Under the pieces are notes generated by a model. The model saw only the letters and a program-made list of their open reading frames with translations. It was not told the origin of the DNA and searched no databases. This document shows, piece by piece, positions 51,957 to 59,570 of a DNA stretch of 64,000 bases. Source of the stretch: Cyanosarcina radialis HA8281-LM2 (GTDB lineage Bacteria; Cyanobacteriota; Cyanobacteriia; Cyanobacteriales; CCAP-1448); the NCBI GenBank assembly GCA_019359615.1, contig JAHHHA010000028.1:19626-83625 (forward strand), in the 5' to 3' direction. A program made the translations under genes and the position numbers. Each line of letters starts with the position of its first letter. Positions within the stretch are counted from its first letter, which is position 1.

Positions 51957-52018
51957 ATCAATTTTAGTTGATATTTTTTCTCCCGCTCTCAGTTGATATA
52001 TCAATTTTTATTGAAATA
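51957..52018 (+). promoter_or_regulatory. ArsR operators of the downstream gene
   Basis: ATCAA-N6-TTGAT (51957-51972), the perfect dyad TTGATATATCAA (51993-52004) and the arsR-type operator at 52000-52018. They precede the broken acr3-arsC gene and are the expected site of ArsR action. Confidence 0.6.
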
Positions 52019-52111
52019 ATAGGAGTAGTCAGTTTTCAGGCTGGACTATAACAGCACTCTTCAAATCCGAACGAGTGCCAAATCTGTTTGTATGGCTACC
52101 AAACTAGTTTC

Positions 52112-52507
52112 ATGGCAACCACAACCGCATCAGTTAAACAACTCTCCTTCCTCGATCGCTTTCTCACCTTATGGATCTTTTTAGCAATGGTTCTGGGAGT
52201 GGCGTTAGGCTACTTCATTCCGGGTGTGGAGCAATTTATCCATACGATGAAAGATGCAGGGGTCGATATCAACCAGCAAACCTCGAAAGCCTTGAGCGAT
52301 TTCAATCCTGAAGATTTTGATGTGGTGATTTCATTGTGTGGTTGCGGTGTCAATCTGCCTCCAGAATGGCTGACACGGGAAGTGTTTGAAGACTGGCAAT
52401 TAGACGATCCAGCAGAGCAACCGGAGATCTTTCCGAGAGTACGGGATGAAGTTCGAGAACGAGTGGTTCATCTGATTGAAACCTTACAAGCTGCAAAGAT
52501 CGGGTAG
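52112..52507 (+). pseudogene. in-frame Acr3-ArsC chimera
   Basis: Residues 1 to about 38 (VKQLSFLDRFLTLWIFLAMV, LGVALGYFIPGVEQFI) are the start of the arsenite permease Acr3. From HTMKDAGVDINQQTS on it is the rear two-thirds of a Synechocystis-type arsenate reductase (DFDVVISLCGCGVNLPPEWLTREVFEDWQL). The join is in frame. Missing are nearly all permease helices and the ArsC C-x5-R phosphatase loop, so neither activity is likely. A deletion between acr3 and arsC is the simplest explanation. A TTG at 52088 is also open. Confidence 0.85.
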
Positions 52508-52700
52508 CACGCTGCCATGGAAGAGCCACCAGTACAGCCGATTCAGTCGAACTGCGAGAAGCTCAAACCACCTGGCTGAAAGAGTTAGCAGCCCGATCGG
52601 GACGCAATGACAATGTTTGACCATCCACCCAGAATCACCTTTGCGTCCTTTTTGGAACTCCATCGTCTATCTGAGCGAACACTAACACAGGAGGACTGTG
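52508..52700 (+). other. intergenic, remnant coding-like stretch
   Basis: One frame reads HGRATSTADSVELREAQTTW then LKELAARSGRNDNV and a stop near 52619, coding-like but without a start or a known family. Probably debris of another deleted gene of the arsenic island. Confidence 0.35.
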
Positions 52701-53324
52701 ATGAACTCGACGACGGTATTAAACCATTCCCCTCGCACGATTAACATCGAATTGCTAGCCATCGATCTCTCTACTTGCTCTCGGTGTACTGGATCGCTCT
52801 CCAACATGAAACAAGCGATCGCCACCCTCCAGCCAGTTCTCGCCAGCACGGGTACAGCGATCGAGTTCCACCAAATTCTGGTGGAGTCAGAAGAGCAAGC
52901 CAAACAGCTTCAATTTGTCAGTTCTCCAACCATTCGAGTCAATGGTCGGGATATCATTCTAGAAACAACTGAGAGCCGATGTGATGACTGTTCGGAGATC
53001 TCTGGTTCCACTGAAGGAACGGCTTGCCGTACCTGGTTATATCAAGGTAATAGTTATACAGAAGCACCTGTTGGCGCGATCGTTGATGCCATCCTGCGCG
53101 AAATTTACCAAAATGAAACCCCTGTTCCTGCTGTTTCCAGCCCGACAGAAGTGCCTCAAAACTTGAAGCAGTTCTTCCACGATCAAACTAAAAAAGCGGC
53201 ATCGTGCGGAACGCCAACAGCCGTTTCTCTCGCTCGCTTTTACCGACAACCGCAGCCAGCCCAAATTCACCTCCGAAGATGCTCTGGAAGCCTTAGCCAC
53301 GGACGAAGAGCCAGTCGCGTTTAA
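52701..53324 (+). CDS. DUF2703 thioredoxin-like protein with foreign tail
   Basis: About 207 residues. Residues 15-140 match DUF2703: INIELLAIDLSTCSRCTGSL with the C-x2-C, FVSSPTIRVNGRDI, ESRCDDCSEI, and CRTWLYQGNSYTEAPVGAIVDAILREIY. DUF2703 proteins sit in mercury and arsenic islands and may handle thiol-bound metal. After KKAASCGTPTAVS the frame runs into DNA that encodes, in another frame, a SigZ fragment. The last ~35 residues are therefore artefactual. The start ATG at 52701 has an AGGAGG site. Confidence 0.8.
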   Translation: MNSTTVLNHSPRTINIELLAIDLSTCSRCTGSLSNMKQAIATLQPVLASTGTAIEFHQILVESEEQAKQLQFVSSPTIRVNGRDIILETTESRCDDCSEISGSTEGTACRTWLYQGNSYTEAPVGAIVDAILREIYQNETPVPAVSSPTEVPQNLKQFFHDQTKKAASCGTPTAVSLARFYRQPQPAQIHLRRCSGSLSHGRRASRV

Positions 53325-53607
53325 TCGAGAGATGGCAAGCTGCTTGCGTCCCTTGCTGGAGTATCTGCCAGCATCCTATCGGCAAGCAGTACAACTGGCA
53401 GACTTGGACGGTATGACTCAACGGGCGATCGCCCAAGAATTAGGGATATCGTTGTCTGGGATGAAATCGCGAGTACAGCGCGGACGACAAAAGCTTAAAG
53501 AGTTGCTGCAAACCTGCTGCCAAATCGAACTAGATGCTGTGGGAAATGCGATCGACTACGAGATGAATGATTTGTCGATGTGCCGCTCTTGCGGTTTGGC
53601 AGAGTAA
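53221..53607 (+). pseudogene. sigZ: ECF sigma factor SigZ, C-terminal fragment
   Basis: In frame: FTDNRSQPKFTSEDALEALA, then FNREMASCLRPLLEYLPASYRQAVQLADLDGMTQRAIAQELGISLSGMKSRVQRGRQKLKELLQTCCQIELD. This is sigma region 4 and the Cys-rich end (MCRSCG) of SigZ. Region 2, which binds core and the -10, is absent. The 5' end is fused into the 3' end of the DUF2703 gene, so a deletion removed the intervening DNA. An internal ATG at 53332 would give only region 4. Confidence 0.8.
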
Positions 53608-53644
53608 TGTGTAAATCATCCCTGGCGGGTTGTCTGACTAATTA

Positions 53645-54216
53645 ATGAATACGCCCTCCCACTTCTTAATGACTGCGACCTTAGACCAGATGTGGCCGCG
53701 AACGCCCATTCATCGACCAGCTTTTCTGCTGGGTTCGGTAGCTCCAGACATACCTCTATGGGTTCTTTCTGGTGGAGGGATTGTCTACTACCACTTCATC
53801 TTGGGCTGGGACATGGCGACCGCTTCGCGCTGGATGTTCGCCAACTTATACTTCCACAACCCTTTTTGGCTCGCCTGTCACAATCTGCTTCATGCTCCAC
53901 TTCTATTGCTTCTAGGTCTGGCACTAGTTTGGCCGCAGCGATGCCACATCGGTTCTGTTTCCCGCTGGCTTTTCTGGTTCCTACTGGCTTGCCTGCTGCA
54001 CTCGTTGGTAGACATTTTCACTCATGCAGATGATGGGCCATTGCTGTTTTTTCCCTTAAATTGGCAGTTCGCTTTCATAGCCCGATGAGCTATTGGGACC
54101 CCAGGCATTACGGACGAGAGTTTAGCAGATTTGAACTGGGTCTGGACGGCTTTCTAGTACTCTATTTACTCAGAAAGCGGCTCTGCCAATTCGTACAGGG
54201 CTGGAAAGGACTCTAG
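53645..54216 (+). pseudogene. membrane-bound hydrolase-like protein (frameshifted)
   Basis: The first 147 residues (MNTPSHFLMTATLDQMWPRT, FLLGSVAPDIPLWV, LLHSLVDIFTHADDGPLLFFPLNWQF) stop after FIAR. In the next frame FHSPMSYWDPRHYGREFSRF, then ELGLDGFLVLYLLRKRL, continues the family naturally. The proteins resemble the YdjM/DUF4184 membrane-embedded metal-dependent hydrolases (HF, PD and HSLVD-x-THxDD motifs). A single-base shift near 54070 breaks the gene. Either recent loss or a read error. Confidence 0.75.
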
Positions 54217-54386
54217 CCTGGCAATTCCAATAACCGCCAACTCAGTAGGGACAATAGATGGCTTCCATCCGATCTGAATTCATCATTTTCAGTAGGTAAC
54301 CGCTCAGCCCCGTTGTGCTGCTCGCTGTAGAAGTTCATCATCGGATTTTTTACTCGTCGATCTTCACTGCCTGTGGTTTAAAAGAG

Positions 54387-54430
54387 CAGGCAGGAGAAGA
54401 GTCGTATTGTCTACTCCCCTCTCCTGCCTG
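54387..54430 (-). terminator. inverted repeat after DUF932
   Basis: CAGGCAGGAGA (54387-54397) and TCTCCTGCCTG (54420-54430): perfect 11-bp stem. Lies directly after the minus-strand DUF932 gene. The rest of 54217-54437 holds nothing recognised. Confidence 0.55.
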
Positions 54431-54437
54431 AAAGATA

Positions 54438-55143
54438 CTAAATCGCAAACAGCTTGCCTAATCGTCGGTACACGCTCTCAGCTTTAGTATTGGAGTGGTA
54501 ACGTTTGGCATTCTCCGTGAACGCCATCAAGAGATTGAATTTGGTAGGTTCTCTAAACTCTTCGTGTTGGGGTTCTGTAAACTCCGACCAGATCGGTAAG
54601 ATTTCACTGCTGGTAATGATGCTGTTTTCGGCAGCTTCAAAGACAATCAATCGTGCTTTGTCTTCAGATAAGCCCTGGATTTTTAGCCGTTCTAGATTTG
54701 TTTGCAGGTTCTCTAGTTGCTCTGGCAAGCTGATAAAGGTCTGTTGAATGTAGTGCAGGAAGCCATTTCGGGGTATATGCCGTTTGCGAAAGCTTAACTC
54801 GCCACTGAAGGCCATGTTGTCGCAAACCATGACTCTCGCTCCGGCACAGACACCCGCACTCATGGACTTATCGTGACTGTTGCGAAAGCCGATCGACCAC
54901 CGGTAGTCTTGATGGCTGGTTTGCTCGAAGTCGATGACACCAAACATTCTAGTGCCTGCTTTGTTTAGACCGCAAAAGCGATCGCTTTACCGTCAGTCCA
55001 GAGTCAGCGGCCGTGCTGAGTACGGTATCGACAATCTCATGGTGAGGGATGGGTTCGTAGGTCGAGGTGGCGGATGGCAGTTGAGAGGCGAGCAGATCTG
55101 AATAGGTGGCGCTGAAGGCACCGCAATGAAGTAAGAGAGACAT
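54438..55143 (-). pseudogene. DUF932 protein (frameshifted)
   Basis: The N-terminal part starts at 55143 (MSLLLHCGAFSATYSDLLASQ, YEPIPHHEIVDTVL, ADSGLTVKRS). The rest (FCGLNKAGTRMFGVIDFEQ, YRWSIGFRNSHDKSMSAGVC, ARVMVCDNMAFSGE) is one base out of frame. Joined, they form a complete DUF932-type protein as found on phages and plasmids. The shift lies in AAAGCGATCGCTTTT, i.e. at a HIP1 octamer. Function unknown, perhaps antirestriction or replication related. Confidence 0.78.
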
Positions 55144-55253
55144 CGAAGTTTTCTCCAGTTATGTAGGAAATGAAAAACGGTGGCGGTCGATCGAGAAAGC
55201 CCAAGCTGGCTCCCGTTGGGATTAGCCAGCTTGAAGCGTTAAAGGGCTTAATG

Positions 55254-55886
55254 TCAGGTAGTGGATTTGGCGTTGTTGGCGTTGTTCTTCCGCGTCTTAG
55301 CAGTCTTGGCACTCTTGGTGGTGCTACCAGTCCTAATAGTGGAAGGAGTGCGGGTAGTTTTCTCTTGAGTCTTGGCAGAGAGTGCCGATTCAGTGTCGGT
55401 ACTCGGAACGGGCGCTAAAGTAGGGATTTCTCTGGGGGATTGGGTGGGGCAGCAGCTTATGCTGGAAGCCTTGTCTTCTGGGTGTGGTTCGTCGGGTGAG
55501 GTTTCCTCGCTCTTACTCGCGTTCGCCGTTGCCAAAGGAGAATTTTCACTCCTGGCTGGGATGATGTCAGCCGCTGCGCCCAAAGTTGTCTGAGGTAATA
55601 CTAAAAATGCTCCCGGAGTAGATGGGAGATCTGAGACTGTTGGCGTTGTCGGCCTTACCAGATCTCGCCACCACCGCACCCATACTTTTTGCCGAAGCGT
55701 CGGGACGAGGATTTGCTCGTGGCGATCGATAAAGTGTTTGACGAGCGAGCAGACTAGGATAACGGCCCAATAAATTACCCGCAAGCAGGCGATCGCTAAC
55801 TCGATAGAGGCTGTAGCGAGATGGATGGTTTCTTTGAGTGTAGTTGCAGCAGCAGTTTGAGGATTGGGGATTTCGATGTCAAACAT
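55254..55886 (-). CDS. hypothetical membrane-anchored low-complexity protein
   Basis: A 210-residue protein. One transmembrane helix is at about 30-50 (ASIELAIACLRVIYWAVILVCSLV), then a basic patch (LRQKVWVRWWRD) and a long Ser/Thr/Pro/Glu-rich region. It ends with a Lys/Thr/Asn-rich run (KSAKTAKTRKNNANNAKSTT). No family recognised. Such anchored, disordered proteins are common on conjugative elements. Lies between the DUF932 gene and a palindrome. Confidence 0.62.
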   Translation of the reverse strand: MFDIEIPNPQTAAATTLKETIHLATASIELAIACLRVIYWAVILVCSLVKHFIDRHEQILVPTLRQKVWVRWWRDLVRPTTPTVSDLPSTPGAFLVLPQTTLGAAADIIPARSENSPLATANASKSEETSPDEPHPEDKASSISCCPTQSPREIPTLAPVPSTDTESALSAKTQEKTTRTPSTIRTGSTTKSAKTAKTRKNNANNAKSTT

Positions 55887-56013
55887 AATTTCATTTCCTT
55901 GTTGGGTGTGGATCGTAATTTGCTAGCGTTGGATGTAGGGAGTCGCCAGCTACGGCCTGGTGGGGCATTGCACCCCACTAGTGGCTTGATTACCTTGAGG
56001 CTAGTTACCCGGC

Positions 56014-56028
56014 TGTGAAAATTTCACA
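56014..56028. promoter_or_regulatory. GTGAAA-A-TTTCAC palindrome
   Basis: TGTGAAAATTTCACA just beyond the stop of the gene at 56032-56268 and about 130 bases before the start of the gene at 55886. Confidence 0.5.
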
Positions 56029-56031
56029 ACT

Positions 56032-56268
56032 TTAGAACTCCAGATCTCGATCGAGGGAGTCGAAGGTGGATTCTGCATCAGTAGTCGATAAGGGTTCTGG
56101 TTCGATATCTTCGGCTTCAGGACGGGCCGGAACTGGACGGTAGTAGCTGGTGCGTTCGCCTGGGGGTAGGTTGTCAGCTTCATCGACGTACACCCAATCG
56201 CGGTAAAGGGTGTCAGAGTGCATCGCACCGTAAAAGGAATCGAACCGATTAGCGAAATTGTTAGTCAT
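56032..56268 (-). CDS. small hypothetical acidic protein
   Basis: A 78-residue protein: FANRFDSFYGAMHSDTLYRDWVYVDEADNLPPGERTSYYRP with an acidic end. No recognised family. The best example of the leader motif (GGGGTGAAAACCAAT) lies 16 bases upstream of its ATG. Confidence 0.6.
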   Translation of the reverse strand: MTNNFANRFDSFYGAMHSDTLYRDWVYVDEADNLPPGERTSYYRPVPARPEAEDIEPEPLSTTDAESTFDSLDRDLEF

Positions 56269-56283
56269 CGGGGGTTCTCCCTA

Positions 56284-56297
56284 TTGGTTTTCACCCC
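56284..56297 (-). promoter_or_regulatory. GGGGTGAAAACCAA leader motif
   Basis: Minus-strand GGGGTGAAAACCAAT at 56283-56297, 16 bases upstream of the ATG at 56268, with the Shine-Dalgarno between. Confidence 0.55.
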
Positions 56298-56367
56298 CTC
56301 GTCGATGAAAGGATTTTTGTCGATTTTTCTGTTTTCAGTTACTTGTTGGCGGAAATTTTCTTTTCGA

Positions 56368-57150
56368 TTAGTGTGGGACAACTACCACGGTCGATTTGGG
56401 TTTAACTGGAGAAGATTGAGAGATTTTAAGTCTTCGATCGGTGCCAAAATGCGATCGCAAATCTTCGAGTCCTTCTAAGTACATCACTACTCCCGTTGCC
56501 CCAGCTACTTGATATAAGGCAATAGCACTTTGCCATTCGTCTAAGCTGGCTTGCTTGTCTGCCAGAATCAGGGCGATCGCAGTAGGTAATTTGATATCTT
56601 TCCCCGTGTCTAAATCTCTATGAGCTACAGTTTCGGAAAGTAGTTCTTGTTCTGAAACTGTGGGTTTTCCCTGGCGCAGATGGATTTGATGGAGTTGAGA
56701 TGCTACCCCGAATAATGGCAGTTTCAACTGCGATTGGGTAGCAGAGCTAGCGATCGATTTACGGCGAACGCCAGTGGGAATTTTCACCGGATTGTCGGGA
56801 GCGATAGTCGATAATAATTGTGGCAGAGGTAACGATAGCTGTCCTACTTCTAAGTGATATCGATGGTCTAATTGGCAATGGGGATACACTAGACGGTATT
56901 TGCAATCTGGGCTGTACCTGACATCACCGTACTTTCTGAGTTTCGCTTTTAAGGAATACGAGAACCAGCCGCTGCCGCTGTCTGCACAATCTGGCAGAAT
57001 TATTGATGGCAAGAATTCGGTCCACTCCAAAGTCACAATGCGATCGCCGTCGCAACCAGCGTGAATTTCTCTAATGCGAGCACCTGGACATCGATCGACG
57101 AACGAATTCACCCAAGCACGTTGCTTTTTATTGAGACGTGGTTTGTCCAT
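56368..57150 (-). CDS. hypothetical protein
   Basis: About 260 residues. The first 100 residues (MDKPRLNKKQRAWVNSFVDRCPGARIREIHAGCDGDRIVTLEWTEF, FSYSLKAKLRKYGDVRYSPDCKYRLVYP) look like a small alpha/beta domain. A Pro-rich linker and a helical second half follow (DEWQSAIALYQVAGATGVVMYLEGLEDLRSHFG). No known family. The ATG at 57150 has an AGAGG site; a TTG at 57174 is open. The leader motif lies 27 bases upstream. Confidence 0.68.
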   Translation of the reverse strand: MDKPRLNKKQRAWVNSFVDRCPGARIREIHAGCDGDRIVTLEWTEFLPSIILPDCADSGSGWFSYSLKAKLRKYGDVRYSPDCKYRLVYPHCQLDHRYHLEVGQLSLPLPQLLSTIAPDNPVKIPTGVRRKSIASSATQSQLKLPLFGVASQLHQIHLRQGKPTVSEQELLSETVAHRDLDTGKDIKLPTAIALILADKQASLDEWQSAIALYQVAGATGVVMYLEGLEDLRSHFGTDRRLKISQSSPVKPKSTVVVVPH

Positions 57151-57176
57151 CAAATACCTCTGGGTATCTGTCAATC

Positions 57177-57190
57177 TTGGTTTTCACCCC
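57177..57190 (-). promoter_or_regulatory. GGGGTGAAAACCAA leader motif
   Basis: Minus-strand GGGGTGAAAACCAAG, identical for 14 bases to the copy at 56284. It precedes the gene starting at 57150. Confidence 0.55.
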
Positions 57191-57293
57191 CCCAATGAGT
57201 TTTGATTTTTCTGGGTTTTATCTCGGTGCTTTCCTTTGTTCAAAAAAATCGGGCTTCTTCAGTTGAGAAACCCGATCGCTGACTTGTCGATGG

Positions 57294-57488
57294 CTAGCTC
57301 AGAGACTTGATTTGGCGGTCGATGTAGTCGGCAGTTTCTTTTTCGCAGGCAAACTGCAATTGTCCGCCTTTGAGAGAGATTTGACGACACCCGATTTCTT
57401 GGAGGCGCTCTGTGGCTGCTTCTTTTAGTTTCGGAGGAAAACTCAATCGATACCATCCACCACCGCGCCTTTCTAAATTCCAGGACAT
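57294..57488 (-). CDS. small hypothetical protein
   Basis: A 64-residue protein: MSWNLERRGGGWYRLSFPPKLKEAATERLQEIGCRQISLKGGQLQFACEKETADYIDRQIKSL. Alternating strand and helix; a compact fold is plausible. No family recognised. GAGGAACT precedes the ATG and a leader motif lies 16 bases upstream. Confidence 0.65.
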   Translation of the reverse strand: MSWNLERRGGGWYRLSFPPKLKEAATERLQEIGCRQISLKGGQLQFACEKETADYIDRQIKSLS

Positions 57489-57503
57489 AGTTCCTCTATT
57501 CTG

Positions 57504-57515
57504 TTGGTTTTCACC
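57504..57515 (-). promoter_or_regulatory. GGTGAAAACCAA leader motif
   Basis: Minus-strand GGTGAAAACCAAC, 16 bases before the ATG at 57488. Confidence 0.5.
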
Positions 57516-57697
57516 ATGTCCTCGCGTAGCGCATTTTCTACTTTTTGATAGTTGAATGTGTCCATATTTGTGTTCGATCGCTTAGGGTTTTCGCTAGCTC
57601 CAAAATCACCTGTTTCATCGCCACCAAGCAGTCATGGATTGGCGATCGTTGATTTTATCTTTGACTAGCATTAACTTTTTATATTCCCGGCCAAAGC

Positions 57698-57712
57698 TGT
57701 GAAAATTTCACG
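57698..57712. promoter_or_regulatory. GTGAAA-A-TTTCAC palindrome
   Basis: TGTGAAAATTTCACG, 15 bases beyond the end of the DUF6876 gene and about 210 bases upstream of the gene at 57488. Confidence 0.5.
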
Positions 57713-57726
57713 ACTTCGACCTGTTT

Positions 57727-58137
57727 TTAGCGTTCCGATGGTAACATTAACACGCCGTTTTCCAGGTACAGTTTAATTTCAGGTAAGGGGAAATCGGTGA
57801 ACTCAATCCGTTGTTGCAAAGCCAGATCGTTTCGATATCGATAGCACCTCAATTTAGCTGTTAAATCGGGGTTAACTACGAGCATCCAGATCTGAAACTC
57901 GGCTAACATCGGATCTGACTTGAGGGTCGGTTGATAACTAGCAATCGCATCTAAAAACCAGTAACATTTGGCAGTATCGGCTAAGTATTTGATGCCATCA
58001 GTATATAAAAATTGCTTGAGGGGATGTCGATAGTAATTCTCGGTTCCGGTGTAGTAACTTAGTGCGTTGAGGATAGTTTGGGGATCGATTGGCGATGAGT
58101 TCATTTTTTTAGATGAGTGATTTGTTTTCATCTCCAT
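57727..58137 (-). CDS. DUF6876 protein
   Basis: A 136-residue protein; a shorter form starting at ATG 58104 is possible. ALSYYTGTENYYRHPLKQFLYTDGIKYLADTAKCYWFLDAIASYQ is the DUF6876 signature, followed by FQIWMLVVNPD and FTDFPLPEIKLYLENGVLMLPSE. Function unknown; found on cyanobacterial plasmids. Confidence 0.75.
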   Translation of the reverse strand: MEMKTNHSSKKMNSSPIDPQTILNALSYYTGTENYYRHPLKQFLYTDGIKYLADTAKCYWFLDAIASYQPTLKSDPMLAEFQIWMLVVNPDLTAKLRCYRYRNDLALQQRIEFTDFPLPEIKLYLENGVLMLPSER

Positions 58138-58231
58138 ACCAAAGGTTTTCCAAAACTAATTAACCTTTATACAGTTCTTATTTTTAATTAAAATTGGTTT
58201 AATAATAGCGAACTTTAAGGAAGGCGAAATA

Positions 58232-59089
58232 ATGGAACCATCCCCAATCCAAAATCTAAAATCCAAAATCGGTACGGTTCCTCGCCACAAAGCAGCGATG
58301 AAGAGAACTCGTTATTCGGCTACGATTTCGGCGGCAATCGAGGCGAGGATTTTGACGAAAAATCGCACTCATTTGGATTACGGCTGTGGCTATGGGGATG
58401 ATGTTAAGCGATTGCGATCGATGGGCTACTATTCTGTGGGCTACGATCCTTATTATTTCCCTTCAACTCCTTTAGTGCGCTCTGATGTGGTGACGCTTTC
58501 TTATGTGTTGAATACGATCGAGTCTCTGGTAGAAAGAGAGGAAGTGTTAGTTCGTTGTTGGGAATTGGCTTCATCAGTTTTGGTGGTATCGGCGCTGATA
58601 GGCAATAAGCAAAATCGTCCAGCTTTTGCTGATGGGATTCTGACTTTGAGAGGGACGTTTGAGAAATACTATGGCGCTCCTCAGTTGAGAGAGTTTGTTG
58701 AAGATGTCATCGGATTAACGGCTATGCGCTTGCGACAAGGAGTATATGCTTTTTTTAAGCAGCCAACTCAGGTGATGACGATCTCAAGTTACAGTCGAGA
58801 ACGGTTGCTGGAGATGGAGAAATTGTTGCGGTCAGATGCGAACGATTTAACCAGGGATTGGATTCCAGCACTAGACGTGTTTTTGGAGAAGTATACTACT
58901 GGCTCTTATGTTTATTACCGACTGCGATCGCCGAATCGAACTTTGCCCAAGGGAGCGAAATGCTTGCATCTGGGAGTGGCGGGTAGCGAGCGATATATTT
59001 GGGGAATGAAGGCTTTAGAAAGCCGGGAACGGTTGGCGATCGCTAACAGAAGGTTGGCTAAAATTCTGGCTCGGTTGTCAGAGTTGTGA
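58232..59089 (+). CDS. phosphorothioation-associated-type putative methyltransferase
   Basis: A 285-residue protein. PRHKAAMKRTRYSATISAAIEARIL is the N-terminus typical of the DNA-phosphorothioation-associated putative methyltransferases. Then come the SAM motif LDYGCGYGDDVKRLRSMGYYSVGYDPYYFPSTPL and DVVTLSYVLNTIES. Length is clearly shorter than the ~500-residue members and no dnd genes are near, so it may act alone. Its first dozen codons include a dispersed-repeat insert (IQNLKSKI). The stop overlaps a GTGAAA palindrome. Confidence 0.78.
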   Translation: MEPSPIQNLKSKIGTVPRHKAAMKRTRYSATISAAIEARILTKNRTHLDYGCGYGDDVKRLRSMGYYSVGYDPYYFPSTPLVRSDVVTLSYVLNTIESLVEREEVLVRCWELASSVLVVSALIGNKQNRPAFADGILTLRGTFEKYYGAPQLREFVEDVIGLTAMRLRQGVYAFFKQPTQVMTISSYSRERLLEMEKLLRSDANDLTRDWIPALDVFLEKYTTGSYVYYRLRSPNRTLPKGAKCLHLGVAGSERYIWGMKALESRERLAIANRRLAKILARLSEL

Positions 59090-59101
59090 AATTTTCACAA
59101 C
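59083..59101. promoter_or_regulatory. GTGAAA-T-TTTCAC palindrome
   Basis: GTTGTGAAATTTTCACAAC, perfect 19-base dyad around a central T, the longest match in the window. It overlaps the methyltransferase stop codon. Stem-like symmetry at a gene end might also act in termination. Confidence 0.55.
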
Positions 59102-59183
59102 TTTGATGCCGTTACCCAAAAGGTTTGAGGATTTTGTCATCGTTGCCGCTAGATAAGTTAGTTTTATCTAGCGGATAAATGCC

Positions 59184-59459
59184 TTAATTAATCGGCTTCA
59201 AGCAACTGCTCAAAGTGCTGCCATTTTCGAGGCGAGTAAGGGGGTATTGTTTGAAGGAACGTGCCCATGAAGTTGCTTCTTTTTTGGTTTTCAGTAGGAG
59301 GTTGGGACAGTTATTGAGATTGTATTTTTGTCCTTGGGGAGCGGTGAGAATCAGCGTGTATTTTCCTAAAGAGTGACATTGCCTGGGTTGGCAAGGGACG
59401 ATTTCATATTTCCAATTACAGGCACATAGCATGATGATAATGGCGGTCAGCGTTTTCAT
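59184..59459 (-). CDS. small exported protein
   Basis: A 91-residue protein. The N-terminus (MKTLTAIIIMLCACNW) is a short hydrophobic signal with a possible lipobox around Cys. The mature part has CQPRQCHSLGKYTLILTAPQG and ends with a basic stretch. No family recognised. The leader motif GGGGTGAAAACTT lies 19 bases upstream. Confidence 0.6.
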   Translation of the reverse strand: MKTLTAIIIMLCACNWKYEIVPCQPRQCHSLGKYTLILTAPQGQKYNLNNCPNLLLKTKKEATSWARSFKQYPLTRLENGSTLSSCLKPIN

Positions 59460-59477
59460 ATTGCTTCGCTCAAAAAA

Positions 59478-59488
59478 GTTTTCACCCC
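59478..59488 (-). promoter_or_regulatory. GGGGTGAAAAC leader motif
   Basis: Minus-strand GGGGTGAAAACTTTTTTG, 19 bases before the ATG at 59459. It keeps the GGGGTGAAAAC core but not CCAA. Confidence 0.45.
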
Positions 59489-59570
59489 TTTGGCGATCGC
59501 CATCGTCTATTAATTTTGATTCTCTCTAAGTTTTTAATATAATTAGACTGGCATTTTTTACGTAGATTGC

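Noticed and set aside
53332..53607. Independent small sigma or regulator gene
   Set aside because: The homology to SigZ continues in frame upstream of the ATG, so it is the tail of a truncated gene.
54949..55143. Separate 64-residue protein
   Set aside because: It is the N-terminal part of the frameshifted DUF932 gene.
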